From: Microbacterium arabinogalactanolyticum
GTDB taxonomy: Bacteria; Actinomycetota; Actinomycetes; Actinomycetales; Microbacteriaceae
Direction of reading: 5' to 3'
DNA: 64,000 nucleotides
Assembly: GCF_030268005.1 (NCBI RefSeq)
Contig: NZ_BRZC01000004.1
Span: 1-64,000 of the forward strand
A program made the translations under genes and the position numbers. Below the pieces are notes generated by a model. That model searched no databases. It saw only the letters and a list, made by a program, of their open reading frames with translations, and had not been told where the DNA came from. This document shows positions 31,102 through 39,984 of the stretch, piece after piece. Numbering within the stretch: the stretch's first letter is position 1; every line of letters begins with the position of its first letter.

Positions 31102-32736
31102 ATGAGTTACGACGAGGACGTCGTGATCGTGGGATCGGGCTTCGGCGGCTCGGTCGCCGCCCTGCGCCTGTCGGAGAAGGGGTACCGCGTCCGGGTGCTC
31201 GAGGCCGGCCGCCGGTTCGAGGACGAGGACTTCGCGAGGACGTCGTGGGACGTGCGCCGCTACCTGTGGGCGCCGCGCCTGGGCTGTTTCGGCGTGCAGC
31301 GCATCCACCGTCTGCCGCACGTGATGATCCTCGCCGGTGCGGGCGTCGGCGGCGGTTCGCTGAACTATGCCAACACGCTCTACGAGCCGGGTGCGGCGTT
31401 CTTCGCCGACCGGCAATGGCCCCAGGGGTTCTCCTGGCAGGCCGAACTCGCGCCGCACTACGCGACGGCGAAGCGGATGCTGGGCGTCGTCGAGCACTAT
31501 CCGCACACCGGACCCGTGGAGCGGATCATGGCCGGCGCCGCCGAGGACCTCGGAGTCGGCGGCACCTTCCGGCGCGCGCCGGTGGGCGTCTTCCTCGGCA
31601 TGCCGGGCGTCACCGTCCCGGACCCGTTCTTCGACGGAGAGGGTCCGGCGCGGACCGGCTGCACGCTGTGCGGCAACTGCATGGTGGGGTGCCGCGTCGG
31701 AGCCAAGAACACGCTGCGGAAGAACTATCTGCACCTCGCCGAGCGCCGGGGTGCGGTGATCGAGCCGCTGCGCACGGTCGTCGAGGTGCGTGAGGATCCG
31801 CGCGGCGGGTATCTCGTCTCCTCCGAGCGCTCCGGGGCGTGGGCGCGCCGGCAGCGCCGCACGATCCGCGCGGAGCAGGTGGTGCTCGCGGCCGGCACCT
31901 GGGGGACGCAGCAGTTGCTGCACCGGATGAAGGCGTCGGGCGCCCTGCCGCGGATCTCGGATGCCGTGGGCCGCCTGACCCGCACCAACTCCGAGGCGCT
32001 GGACGGCGCGATCTCCACCCGCGTCCCGGAGAGCGTCGCGTACACGGAGGGCGTGGCCATCACCACCTCGTTCCACGTGGACGAGCACACGCACGTGGAG
32101 AACGTGCGCTACGGCCCGGGCTCCAATCTGATGGGCGGTCTCGCCACGCTGCTGGTCGACGGCGACCGGTCGCTGTTCAGGCGTCTCGGCTCGATGGCCG
32201 CGCAGGTGCTGCGGCATCCGGTGCGGCAGTTCCGGCTGGCGGATCTGCACCGGTGGAGCGAGCGCGGCATCATCGCCCTGGTCATGCAGACCGCCGACAA
32301 CTCGCTCACGCTCTCGCTGCGGCGTCGCCTGGGCCGCGACGTGCTGACGAGCAGGCAGGGGCACGGGGAGCCGAATCCGTCGTACCTGCCGCAGGCGCAT
32401 CGCGCCGCGGAGGCGATCGCCGCGCGGATGCAGGCCGAGACCGGAGTGCGCACCGAGGCGCGGGGCTCATGGCCCGAGGCCTTCGGCATCCCGCTGACCG
32501 CGCACTTCCTCGGCGGCGCGGTGATCGGCAGCACCCCCGAGGACGGCGTCATCGACGCCTGGAACCGCGTCTGGGGGCATCCGGGCGTGCACGTCGTCGA
32601 CGGCGCGGCGGTGCCGGCGAACCCCGGTGTGAACCCCTCACTGACCATCACCGCCATCGCCGAGCGGGCGTTCGCGCACTGGCCGGAACGCGGCGGACAG
32701 GATCGGCGCCCGCCGCAGGACGAGGCGCTCAGTTGA
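31102..32736 (+). CDS. GMC family oxidoreductase (cholesterol oxidase-like)
   Basis: The 544-residue FAD enzyme has an N-terminal dinucleotide site (VVIVGSGFGGSVAALRLSEKG), AGAGVGGGSLNYANTL, and a ferredoxin-like cluster CTLCGNCMVGCRVGAKNT at ~residues 191-208. The C-terminal GMC motif is VVDGAAVPANPGVNPSLTI. The Cys-rich motif is shared with ChoD-type proteins. There is no signal peptide, so it is likely cytoplasmic. The substrate is an alcohol or sterol-like lipid by family, not proven. It follows the lipid kinase by 21 nt with a GAAGGGA ribosome binding site. Confidence 0.82.
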   Translation: MSYDEDVVIVGSGFGGSVAALRLSEKGYRVRVLEAGRRFEDEDFARTSWDVRRYLWAPRLGCFGVQRIHRLPHVMILAGAGVGGGSLNYANTLYEPGAAFFADRQWPQGFSWQAELAPHYATAKRMLGVVEHYPHTGPVERIMAGAAEDLGVGGTFRRAPVGVFLGMPGVTVPDPFFDGEGPARTGCTLCGNCMVGCRVGAKNTLRKNYLHLAERRGAVIEPLRTVVEVREDPRGGYLVSSERSGAWARRQRRTIRAEQVVLAAGTWGTQQLLHRMKASGALPRISDAVGRLTRTNSEALDGAISTRVPESVAYTEGVAITTSFHVDEHTHVENVRYGPGSNLMGGLATLLVDGDRSLFRRLGSMAAQVLRHPVRQFRLADLHRWSERGIIALVMQTADNSLTLSLRRRLGRDVLTSRQGHGEPNPSYLPQAHRAAEAIAARMQAETGVRTEARGSWPEAFGIPLTAHFLGGAVIGSTPEDGVIDAWNRVWGHPGVHVVDGAAVPANPGVNPSLTITAIAERAFAHWPERGGQDRRPPQDEALS

Positions 32737-33424
32737 GGGCGTGCAGGGCGGCGACTGCATCCGGTGCGCGATCACCGGCGCGGAGGGCGCCGGCCAGCAG
32801 GTAGCCGTCCGTCAGAGAGTCACCGGTGATCATCACCCGCACCAGCTCCACACCGCACGCGACGCGCACCGACTCGGCGCACGCGGCGAGCACCCGGGTG
32901 CTGATCTCGTCGTTGTGCGGGAGCTCCTCGCCGTCCAGCTTCCGCACCGCGTCGCGCAGAGCGGCGCCGACGATGTTCGACGCGCGCTCCCGCACGTTCA
33001 CCACGTCGAGTTCGAACACCCTCAGATCGTGCCCGGTCGGGATCGGCCGCCACTCGAACGATGCATGCACTCTGTGCTGCACGCCCCCTGCGCCGGTCAG
33101 CTCGCGTACCGGCAGATCGGTCGCCCGGCAGCGCACGTCCACGAGCCGGTACCAGTAGAACAGCGGGAACGCGCCGTGCGAACCCGGTCGCAGCACGACG
33201 ACCTCGCCCACGGCGCCGCTGAGGCTCGTCTTGCGCCGTGGCGGCCGGTTGCGGATGATCGGCTTCCCGTTCCGGGTGCGGATCGCGGCCCAGCCCTCGT
33301 CCACGGTCACGATGAAGAGCTTCATCAGTGCCGGGAAGACCAGCACGATCGTGAGGATCGCGGTTCCGGTCTTCAGCAGGCTCGCGACCCCCTTGCCGCT
33401 CACCATCGTCAGGAGCATCTCCAT
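32729..33424 (-). CDS. SPFH/Band 7-like membrane-anchored protein
   Basis: The 231-residue protein has one N-terminal membrane helix (~residues 18-36, GTAILTIVLVFPALMKLFIV). A soluble region follows that resembles a short Band 7 domain (VDEGWAAIRTRNGKP, then RASNIVGAALRDAVRKLDGEEL). The long coiled-coil tail of flotillins is absent. Function is unknown. The start at 33424 gives a normal membrane start; a longer reading to 33490 adds no hydrophobic or conserved residues. It is convergent with the GMC oxidoreductase gene, overlapping by 8 nt. Confidence 0.6.
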   Translation of the reverse strand: MEMLLTMVSGKGVASLLKTGTAILTIVLVFPALMKLFIVTVDEGWAAIRTRNGKPIIRNRPPRRKTSLSGAVGEVVVLRPGSHGAFPLFYWYRLVDVRCRATDLPVRELTGAGGVQHRVHASFEWRPIPTGHDLRVFELDVVNVRERASNIVGAALRDAVRKLDGEELPHNDEISTRVLAACAESVRVACGVELVRVMITGDSLTDGYLLAGALRAGDRAPDAVAALHALN

Positions 33425-33524
33425 GAGACCACTGTGCCGGGTCTGTGCGGATGCTGTACCCCGATCGAGCCTCGTCGAGCAGGAGTTCACGGGGTGTTCG
33501 CCGTCCGTTCCCCGCAGACGCGGA

Positions 33525-33554
33525 ACGGGCCGCCCCGAAGTCGGAGCGGCCCGT
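33525..33554 (-). terminator. Terminator downstream of the fadB-type gene
   Basis: ACGGGCCGC pairs with GCGGCCCGT over 9 bp, with an inner CCG/CGG extension after one mismatch. It begins 13 nt after the fadB stop on the minus strand. Confidence 0.7.
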
Positions 33555-33567
33555 CAGACGACGTTCG

Positions 33568-35712
33568 TCAGTTGTGCGCGATCCCGCGGATCGGCGGGTT
33601 GTGGAAGGTGCCCTGGAACACGCGCTCCGAAGCTCCCTCGCGGTCGAGGTACGGCGAGGCGCCCCCGTCGATGAACGGCCAGCCCGCACCCAGGATCAGG
33701 CACAGGTCGATGTCCTCGACCTCCGGGACCACACCCTCATCGAGCATGATCCGGATCTCCTGCGCCAGGCCGTCCTGCACGCGGCGCAGGATCGTCTCCG
33801 CGGAGGCCGGCGTGGAGCCGGTCTGACCCTTCAGCGCCTTCTCGGCGGCCTTGGTCCAGCCGGTCACGCGACCGCCCTTGTCCTTCTCGACGACTGCGTC
33901 CAGCTCGGCGAGGGCGTGGAAGTTGTCGTTCGCGTAGAAGCGCTCCGGGAAGGCGCGGACCATCGTGTCCTGCACGTGCGCGGCGACCTTCCAGCCGACC
34001 AGGTCGATCAACTGGAACGGGCCCATCGGCAGGCCCAGGGGGCCGAATGCCTTCTCGACGTCGGCGACAGGGGTGCCCTCGTACACGGCGCGCGCGGCCT
34101 CGCCCATGACCTTCGCGAGCAGACGGTTCACGACGAAGCCGGGGGCGTCGGCCGTGAGGACCGCGTTCTTGCCGAGGCCCTTCGCGACCACGAACGCGGT
34201 CGACAGAGCGGCATCCGTCGTGGCGTCCGTCTTCACGATCTCGATCAGCGGCATGACCGCGACCGGGTTGAAGAAGTGGAAGCCGACCAGGCGCTCGGGG
34301 TGCGCGAGCTTCGAACCGATCTCCTCGACGGACAGCGACGAGGTGTTGGTCGCGAGGATCGCGTCCTCCGCGACGATCTTCTCGATCTCGCCGAACACGG
34401 CCTGCTTCACGCCGACCTCCTCGAACACGGCCTCGATCACGAAGTCGCAGTCCGCGTAGAGGCTCTTGTCCGTGGTGCCGGTGACCAGGCTGCGCAGCTT
34501 GTTGGCGGTGTCGCCGTCGAGACGGCCCTTCGCCTCGAGCTTGCCGATCTCCTCGTGGATGTACGCCACGCCCTTGTCGACGCGCGCCTGGTCCAGGTCG
34601 GTGATGAGCACGGGCACCTGCAGCTTGCGCACGAACAGCAGCGCGAACTGGCTGGCCATCAGGCCGGCACCGATGATGCCGACCTTGGTGACCTTCTTCG
34701 CGAGCGTCTTGTCGGGTGCGCCGACGGGACGCTTGGCGCGCTTCTGCACCAGGTCGAACGCGTACATCGACGCGGCGAACTGATCGCCGGTCACGAGCTC
34801 GGCCAGTGCCTCGTCCTCGCGGGCGAAGCCCTCCGCCTTCGTGCCGCTCCTGGCCTTGTCGAGCAGCTCGAGCGCGGCGTACGGCGACTTCGGCACGGTA
34901 CCGATCTTCGACTCCAGCATGGTGCGGGCCATCTTGATGGCAACCGGCCACTTGACCGTGCGCTCGATCTTGCCCGGGGCGTTCTTGCGCTCCACCTTCT
35001 TGCCGCCGAGGACCGCATCGGCCCAGGTCAGCGAGTTCTCCAGGAAGTTCGCGGCGGGGTAGATCGCGTCGAACAGGCCCAGCTCGAACGCCTGCTGCGG
35101 CTTGAGCATCCGGTTCTGCTTGAGCGGGTTGGAGATGACCACTTCGAGGGCGTTCTCGATGCCGATCAGGTTGGGCACCAGATACGCGCCGCCCCAGCCG
35201 GGGATGATGCCGAGGAAGACCTCGGGCAGCGCGAGCGCTGCGGCGGAGGCGTCTACCGTGCGGTATGTGGAGTTCAGCGCGATCTCCATGCCACCGCCGA
35301 GAGCGAGCCCGTTCACGAACGCGAACGACGGGACGCCCAGGTCGGACAGCGAGCCGATGACCTTGTGGCCCAGCTGCGCGATCAGGCGGGCGTTGTCCTT
35401 CGACCCGACCCGGCTGATGTCGGAGAGGTCGGCGCCGGCGGCGAGGATGTACTGCTTGCCGGTGATGCCGACCGCCTGGATCTCGCCGGCGGCCGCACGG
35501 GCCTTGAGCCCGTCGAGGGTCTCGCCCAGCTCGGTGAGGGTGGCGGGCCCCAGCGTGTTCGGACGGGTGTGGTCGCGGCCGTTGTCCAGGGTGATCAGGG
35601 CGAGCACCTTGCCCGAGGCGAGGCGGATGTCGCGCACGGGGGAGTGCGTGACGACCTCGCCCTCGGTGAGGGCCATGATCGGCGAGAAGTCGATGTCGTC
35701 GTAGTTCGTCAT
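33568..35712 (-). CDS. fadB: Multifunctional fatty acid oxidation protein (enoyl-CoA hydratase / 3-hydroxyacyl-CoA dehydrogenase)
   Basis: This is a 714-residue fusion. An N-terminal crotonase domain covers ~residues 1-290 (oxyanion-hole segments AAGADLSDI and NGLALGGGMEIALNS). The NAD-binding 3-hydroxyacyl-CoA dehydrogenase domain is at ~residues 340-520 (KVGIIGAGLMASQFA, HFFNPVAVMPLIEIV with the catalytic His, PGFVVNRLL). C-terminal helical domains follow. It carries out the hydration and oxidation steps of beta-oxidation. It follows the thiolase gene by 8 nt and ends in a terminator. ATG 35712 is used; a GTG at 35724 overlapping the thiolase stop is also possible. Confidence 0.9.
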   Translation of the reverse strand: MTNYDDIDFSPIMALTEGEVVTHSPVRDIRLASGKVLALITLDNGRDHTRPNTLGPATLTELGETLDGLKARAAAGEIQAVGITGKQYILAAGADLSDISRVGSKDNARLIAQLGHKVIGSLSDLGVPSFAFVNGLALGGGMEIALNSTYRTVDASAAALALPEVFLGIIPGWGGAYLVPNLIGIENALEVVISNPLKQNRMLKPQQAFELGLFDAIYPAANFLENSLTWADAVLGGKKVERKNAPGKIERTVKWPVAIKMARTMLESKIGTVPKSPYAALELLDKARSGTKAEGFAREDEALAELVTGDQFAASMYAFDLVQKRAKRPVGAPDKTLAKKVTKVGIIGAGLMASQFALLFVRKLQVPVLITDLDQARVDKGVAYIHEEIGKLEAKGRLDGDTANKLRSLVTGTTDKSLYADCDFVIEAVFEEVGVKQAVFGEIEKIVAEDAILATNTSSLSVEEIGSKLAHPERLVGFHFFNPVAVMPLIEIVKTDATTDAALSTAFVVAKGLGKNAVLTADAPGFVVNRLLAKVMGEAARAVYEGTPVADVEKAFGPLGLPMGPFQLIDLVGWKVAAHVQDTMVRAFPERFYANDNFHALAELDAVVEKDKGGRVTGWTKAAEKALKGQTGSTPASAETILRRVQDGLAQEIRIMLDEGVVPEVEDIDLCLILGAGWPFIDGGASPYLDREGASERVFQGTFHNPPIRGIAHN

Positions 35713-35720
35713 GTCCGCCG

Positions 35721-36926
35721 TCACTTCCGCTTCTTGCCGTCGTAGTACGGGTTCTCCCAGATGACCGAGCCGCCCTGGCCGAGACCGACGCACATGGCGG
35801 TCAGTCCGTAGCGCACGTCCGGGCGCTCCGCGAACTGCGCGGCGAGCTGGATCATCAGGCGCACGCCGCTCGCGGCGAGCGGATGCCCGAGGGCGATCGC
35901 GCCGCCCCACTGGTTGACGCGCGGGTCATCGTCGGCGATGCCGAAGTGGTCGAGCAGGGAGATCACCTGGATGGCGAACGCCTCGTTGAGCTCGAACAGG
36001 CCGATGTCGTCGATGGTGAGCCCGGCCTTCTTGAGGGCCTTCTCCGTGGACGGGATCGGACCGATGCCCATGATCTCGGGCTGCACGCCGGCGAAGGCGA
36101 ACGAGACCATGCGCATCTTCGGGGTCAGGCCGAACTCCTTGACGGCACCGCCCCCGGCGAGCAGCGACATGGTCGCGCCGTCTGTCAGGGGGGAGGAGGT
36201 GCCGGCGGTGACGCGGCCGTGCGGACGGAACGGGGTCTTCAGCGCCGCCAGGTCCTCCATGGTGGTCTGCGGGCGACGACCCTCGTCCTCGGTGGCGAGC
36301 CCCCAGGCGCCGTCGGCGTCCTTGATGGCCACGGACACCAGGTCGGGCTGGATCTTGCCGGCGTCGTACGCAGCCTGGACCTTGTGCTGGCTGAGCATGC
36401 CGAAGCGGTCCGAGCGCTCCTTGGTCAGGTGGGGGAAGCGGTCGAAGATGCGCTCCGCGGTGACGCCCATGTTGAGAGCGCCCGGGTCCACCATGCGCTC
36501 TGCGACGAAGCGCGGGTTCGGGTCGGCGTTGCCGCCGATCGGGTGGTGGCCCATGTGCTCGACACCGCCGGCGAGGGCGAAGTCGTACATGCCGATGCCG
36601 ATGGAAGCCGCCATGGTGGTGACGCTGGTCATGGCGCCGGCGCACATCCGCTCGACGGCGAGACCGGGAACGGTCTGCGGAAGACCGGCCAGGATCGCCA
36701 CCGACCGCCCGAGCGTCAGGCCCTGGTCGCCGGTCTGCGAGGTCGCGGCGATCGCGACGTCATCGATGCGGTCGGCAGGGACGGAGGCGTTGCGCTCCAT
36801 CAGCCCGATCGTCGCCTTGACGGCGAGGTCATCCGCGCGGGTGTTCCAATACATTCCTTTTTCGCCGGCGCGCCCGAAAGGCGTGCGCACTCCATCGACG
36901 AAGAAGACGTCCGAGATCTCGGCCAC
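35721..36926 (-). CDS. fadA: Acetyl-CoA acyltransferase (thiolase)
   Basis: The 401-residue thiolase cleaves 3-ketoacyl-CoA in beta-oxidation. Motifs are the nucleophile Cys in VERMCAGAMTSV, NEAFA, GGAIALGHPLAASGVR and CVGLGQGGSVIWE (second catalytic Cys). I chose GTG 36926 because GGAGG lies 5 nt upstream; an ATG at 36938 is in frame but overlaps that site and has no ribosome binding site of its own. It forms a fadA-fadB operon with the next gene. No fad regulator is adjacent. Confidence 0.9.
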   Translation of the reverse strand: MAEISDVFFVDGVRTPFGRAGEKGMYWNTRADDLAVKATIGLMERNASVPADRIDDVAIAATSQTGDQGLTLGRSVAILAGLPQTVPGLAVERMCAGAMTSVTTMAASIGIGMYDFALAGGVEHMGHHPIGGNADPNPRFVAERMVDPGALNMGVTAERIFDRFPHLTKERSDRFGMLSQHKVQAAYDAGKIQPDLVSVAIKDADGAWGLATEDEGRRPQTTMEDLAALKTPFRPHGRVTAGTSSPLTDGATMSLLAGGGAVKEFGLTPKMRMVSFAFAGVQPEIMGIGPIPSTEKALKKAGLTIDDIGLFELNEAFAIQVISLLDHFGIADDDPRVNQWGGAIALGHPLAASGVRLMIQLAAQFAERPDVRYGLTAMCVGLGQGGSVIWENPYYDGKKRK

Positions 36927-36999
36927 TCCTGCCTCCATTGGTTGGGATGACCCCAGCCTAGGAGGGCGTTCGAAGCGTCAGGAATCGGTTGGATCGAAC

Positions 37000-38193
37000 C
37001 TACGAAGCCGTTTCGGGGGCGTCCGAATCGGTTTGCGGTCCCTCTACAAAGGCATCCGCGATCTTCTGTGCGGTATGCGCAACCTGCCACCGTCGAGCCC
37101 CGAGCGCGGCGAGAGCCTCGCCGACGGCCTCCGCTGTCAGCGCCGGCGGCTGCCAGGCCACGCGGCGCAGGAAGTCCGGGGTCAGCAGGTTCTCCGTCGG
37201 CATGTGCAGCTCCTCGGCGATGGCCTCCACCACGGGGCGGGCGGCCTTCAGGCGCAGATCGGCCTCGGGGTTGCGATCCGCCCATGCTCGTGGCGGGGGG
37301 AGCGCATCGCTGGGTACGCGCTCACGAGGGAGGTCCTCCGTGGTGCGGCCGCGCTCGATCGCGTCCCACCAACGATCCAGCTGGGTGCGGCTGGCACGTC
37401 CGTTGAACTCCTTGAGCGCTGCGAGCGCGGACTTGCTCTGCGGCGAGGCGAGCACGGCCGCGAGCAGGGAGCGATCCGGCACGAGACGGCCGGGGGAGAC
37501 GTCGATCTCCTGCGCGTACGCCTCGCGTGCGGTCCAGAGCTCGCGGGCGACCGCCAGCTGACGAGCCCCGCGCACCTTGTGCAGTCCGCTCAACCGGCGC
37601 CACGGCTCGGTGCGAGGGGCCTTGGGCTCCTTGTCGAGAGTCGCCTGGAACTCCTCCGCCGCGATCTCGGTCTTGCCCGCCTCCGCGAGCTCGCGGGCGA
37701 GCACGTCCGCGACGTCGATCAGGTGCAGCACGTCGAGGGCCGCGTACTCGAGCCACGGCTGCGGGAGCGGGCGCGTGGACCAGTCGGCGGCGGAATGCGC
37801 CTTGGCCAGGGTGATCCCGAGAGCGTGCTCGACGACGGCAGCCAGACCGAAGCCGTCGCTGCCCAGGAGGCGGGATGCCAGCTCGGTGTCGAAGATGCGG
37901 GGCGGGTTCAGGCCCAGTTCGCGCAGCGACGGCAGATCCTGGCTGGCGGCGTGGAAGACCCATTCGGTGTCGCCGATGGCATCCTGCAGCGCGCTGAAGT
38001 CGCCGACGGCAGGCGGATCGAAGAGGAAGACGCCCGCGTCGCGCCGGAAGACCTGCACGAGGTACGCGCGCTGCGAGTAGCGGAAGCCGGAAGCGCGCTC
38101 CACATCGACGGCCACCGGCCCCTGGCCGTGGGAGAGGGCGAGACACGCCTTCTCGAACTCCGTGCGGTCACCGATCACGGAGTATTCAGCCAC
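37000..38193 (-). CDS. rnd: Ribonuclease D-like 3'-5' exonuclease
   Basis: The 397-residue protein has a DEDD exonuclease domain (VAVDVERASGF, ASQDLPSL, WLEYAALDV) at ~residues 20-180. An HRDC domain and helical C-terminus follow. RNase D trims 3' ends of structured RNAs such as tRNA precursors. The GTG start has GAAGGGA upstream and overlaps the end of the DUF3000 gene by 8 nt. The pair DUF3000-rnd is conserved in actinobacteria, usually near dxs; here 12 kb of other genes intervene. Confidence 0.88.
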   Translation of the reverse strand: MAEYSVIGDRTEFEKACLALSHGQGPVAVDVERASGFRYSQRAYLVQVFRRDAGVFLFDPPAVGDFSALQDAIGDTEWVFHAASQDLPSLRELGLNPPRIFDTELASRLLGSDGFGLAAVVEHALGITLAKAHSAADWSTRPLPQPWLEYAALDVLHLIDVADVLARELAEAGKTEIAAEEFQATLDKEPKAPRTEPWRRLSGLHKVRGARQLAVARELWTAREAYAQEIDVSPGRLVPDRSLLAAVLASPQSKSALAALKEFNGRASRTQLDRWWDAIERGRTTEDLPRERVPSDALPPPRAWADRNPEADLRLKAARPVVEAIAEELHMPTENLLTPDFLRRVAWQPPALTAEAVGEALAALGARRWQVAHTAQKIADAFVEGPQTDSDAPETAS

Positions 38194-38767
38194 GACCGTC
38201 CCTTCTCGCGCCGAACACGGCGACATCCTCGGAACCCGGCGGGAGACCCGCCAGCATCCCCACCAGCTCTGCCCATGCTTCCACATGCGGGCGCAGCGGC
38301 GCATCCGGGGTCCATGACGCGCGCAGCTCGATCTGGGCGCCGTCCCCCTCCTCGGCCAGGCCGCCGAAGCCCTTCGAGAGCATCTTCGTCGAGGTCCCTG
38401 ACTCGGAGTGGTACTGCGCGTCGCGGGAGTCCAGAGCGTCGACGAGCCACGACCAGGCGACGTCGGCGAGCAGGGGATCGGTGCCGATCTCGGGCTCCAG
38501 CGGGGCCTGGGCGAACGCGATGACGCGCCAGGCGCCGCCCCATGCCGCGGGCTCGTCCGGATCGTGCAGCAGCACGAACCGTCCGGTGCCGTAGATGGAG
38601 TCGCCGTGATCATCCGGGCGAACGTCCGCAGCGAGGGCCAGCGAGAAGGGCGCCAGACCTGCGGGGGACGGGATCTCCCGCACGACGATGTCGGCGCGGA
38701 ACGTCGTCTCGCGCAGCTCTGCGGCGGCGACGGCGAAGAGCGCTGCGGCATCCGGGTGTGCAGTCAC
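38186..38767 (-). CDS. DUF3000 domain-containing protein
   Basis: The 193-residue cytoplasmic protein matches DUF3000 (LRETTFRADIVVREIPSPAGLAPFS, GRFVLLHDPDEPAAWGG, MLSKGFGGLAEE). Function is unknown. It is coupled to rnd. The GTG is exactly 6 nt downstream of TAGCCT, consistent with a leaderless transcript. Confidence 0.8.
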   Translation of the reverse strand: MTAHPDAAALFAVAAAELRETTFRADIVVREIPSPAGLAPFSLALAADVRPDDHGDSIYGTGRFVLLHDPDEPAAWGGAWRVIAFAQAPLEPEIGTDPLLADVAWSWLVDALDSRDAQYHSESGTSTKMLSKGFGGLAEEGDGAQIELRASWTPDAPLRPHVEAWAELVGMLAGLPPGSEDVAVFGARRDGRG

Positions 38768-38773
38768 GTGGAC

Positions 38774-38783
38774 AGGCTAGAGT
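38774..38783. promoter_or_regulatory. Overlapping divergent -10 boxes
   Basis: AGGCTAGAGT holds TAGCCT on the minus strand (6 nt before the DUF3000 GTG) and TAGAGT on the plus strand (9 nt before the hydrolase ATG). They share the central TA of CTAG, so the two promoters cannot be opened at once. Confidence 0.5.
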
Positions 38784-38792
38784 CAGGAGGCG

Positions 38793-39977
38793 ATGAAGAG
38801 TCTCAGGCACGCCGTAGCCATCGCCGTACCCGCGCTGCTGGCGCTGGGCGCCGTAGCCGGAGCGGTCGCCGGAGCGGTCGTGCTCACGGTCGCCCGCCGT
38901 GTGGTCACGCCGACGGTGCGACGCAACGACACGCACATCCTGGCGGTGGACACCGGCGCGCAGACGATCGAGCTGGATCGCACGCCGGATACCGAGCTGC
39001 CCGGACGCTATGGACTGTTCACGTCGGGCACGTACGGCTATGTGAAGCTGGGCGCGGTGCTCGGCGCGGATTCCCGGACCGTGCGCCGCAAGCTGCTGAC
39101 CCAGATCGAACCGGGTGCCCAGGTGGACAGGGACGCCGCGTTCAGCGGCTGGTACTACGTGACCCCGAGCGAGCTGCACCTGCCGTGGGAGAGCGTGCTG
39201 ATCGGCTCGCCGGCGGGCCCGTGCCCTGCGTGGTTCTTCCCCGCGGCGAACACCGGGAACGCCGACACGTGGGTCATCCAGGTTCATGGTCGCGGCACCA
39301 TGCGATCCGAGTGCCTGCGCGCCGTGCCGGTCTTCCACGCGTTGGGGCTGCCGAACCTCGTGGTGTCCTACCGCAACGACGGTGAGGCACCGCGCTCCCG
39401 CGGAGGCAGCTATGCGCTGGGCGCGAGCGAGTGGCGCGACGTGGATGCGGCCATCGGATACGCGCTGCGGCACGGAGCGCGGCGCGTGGTGCTGATGGGC
39501 TGGTCGATGGGCGGCGCGATCGCGCTGCAGACCGCCGTCTCCTCCGGCAACCGTGACCGGATCGCGGGTCTCGTGCTGGACTCACCCGTGGTCGACTGGC
39601 GCACCGTGCTGCGCTTCCAGGCGCGTGAGGAGGGCCTGCGAGAACCGCTTCCGGCCCTGGCCATGGGCGTGCTGGAGAACACCTTCACGGCGCGGCTGGG
39701 CGGCGCGGAGAACGCGATCCGCTTCGATCGTCTGGACATGGTGGCACGGGCGTCCGAGCTGCAGGCACCGATCCTGATCCTGCACAGCGACGACGACGGA
39801 TTCGTCCCCGCGGATGCGTCCCACGCGCTGGCCGCCGCGCGGCCGGACCTCGTGACCATGCCCGCATTCGCGGTGGCGCGGCACACGAAGCTCTGGAATT
39901 ACGACCAGACGCGATGGACGGCAGCGATCACCGACTGGATGTCGGAGCGCGGCCTCGGCTCGCGCGCCGGCTCCTGA
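38793..39977 (+). CDS. Membrane-anchored alpha/beta hydrolase
   Basis: The 394-residue protein has an N-terminal signal-anchor helix (~residues 7-33) and a serine hydrolase domain with the nucleophile elbow GWSMGG (~residues 233-238). The Asp is in LHSDDDGFVP and the His in VARHTKLWN. The catalytic part is probably outside the membrane. Substrate unknown. The ATG follows AGGAGG. It faces DUF3000 across a 25-bp promoter region. Confidence 0.75.
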   Translation: MKSLRHAVAIAVPALLALGAVAGAVAGAVVLTVARRVVTPTVRRNDTHILAVDTGAQTIELDRTPDTELPGRYGLFTSGTYGYVKLGAVLGADSRTVRRKLLTQIEPGAQVDRDAAFSGWYYVTPSELHLPWESVLIGSPAGPCPAWFFPAANTGNADTWVIQVHGRGTMRSECLRAVPVFHALGLPNLVVSYRNDGEAPRSRGGSYALGASEWRDVDAAIGYALRHGARRVVLMGWSMGGAIALQTAVSSGNRDRIAGLVLDSPVVDWRTVLRFQAREEGLREPLPALAMGVLENTFTARLGGAENAIRFDRLDMVARASELQAPILILHSDDDGFVPADASHALAAARPDLVTMPAFAVARHTKLWNYDQTRWTAAITDWMSERGLGSRAGS

Positions 39978-39984
39978 GCCGGGG

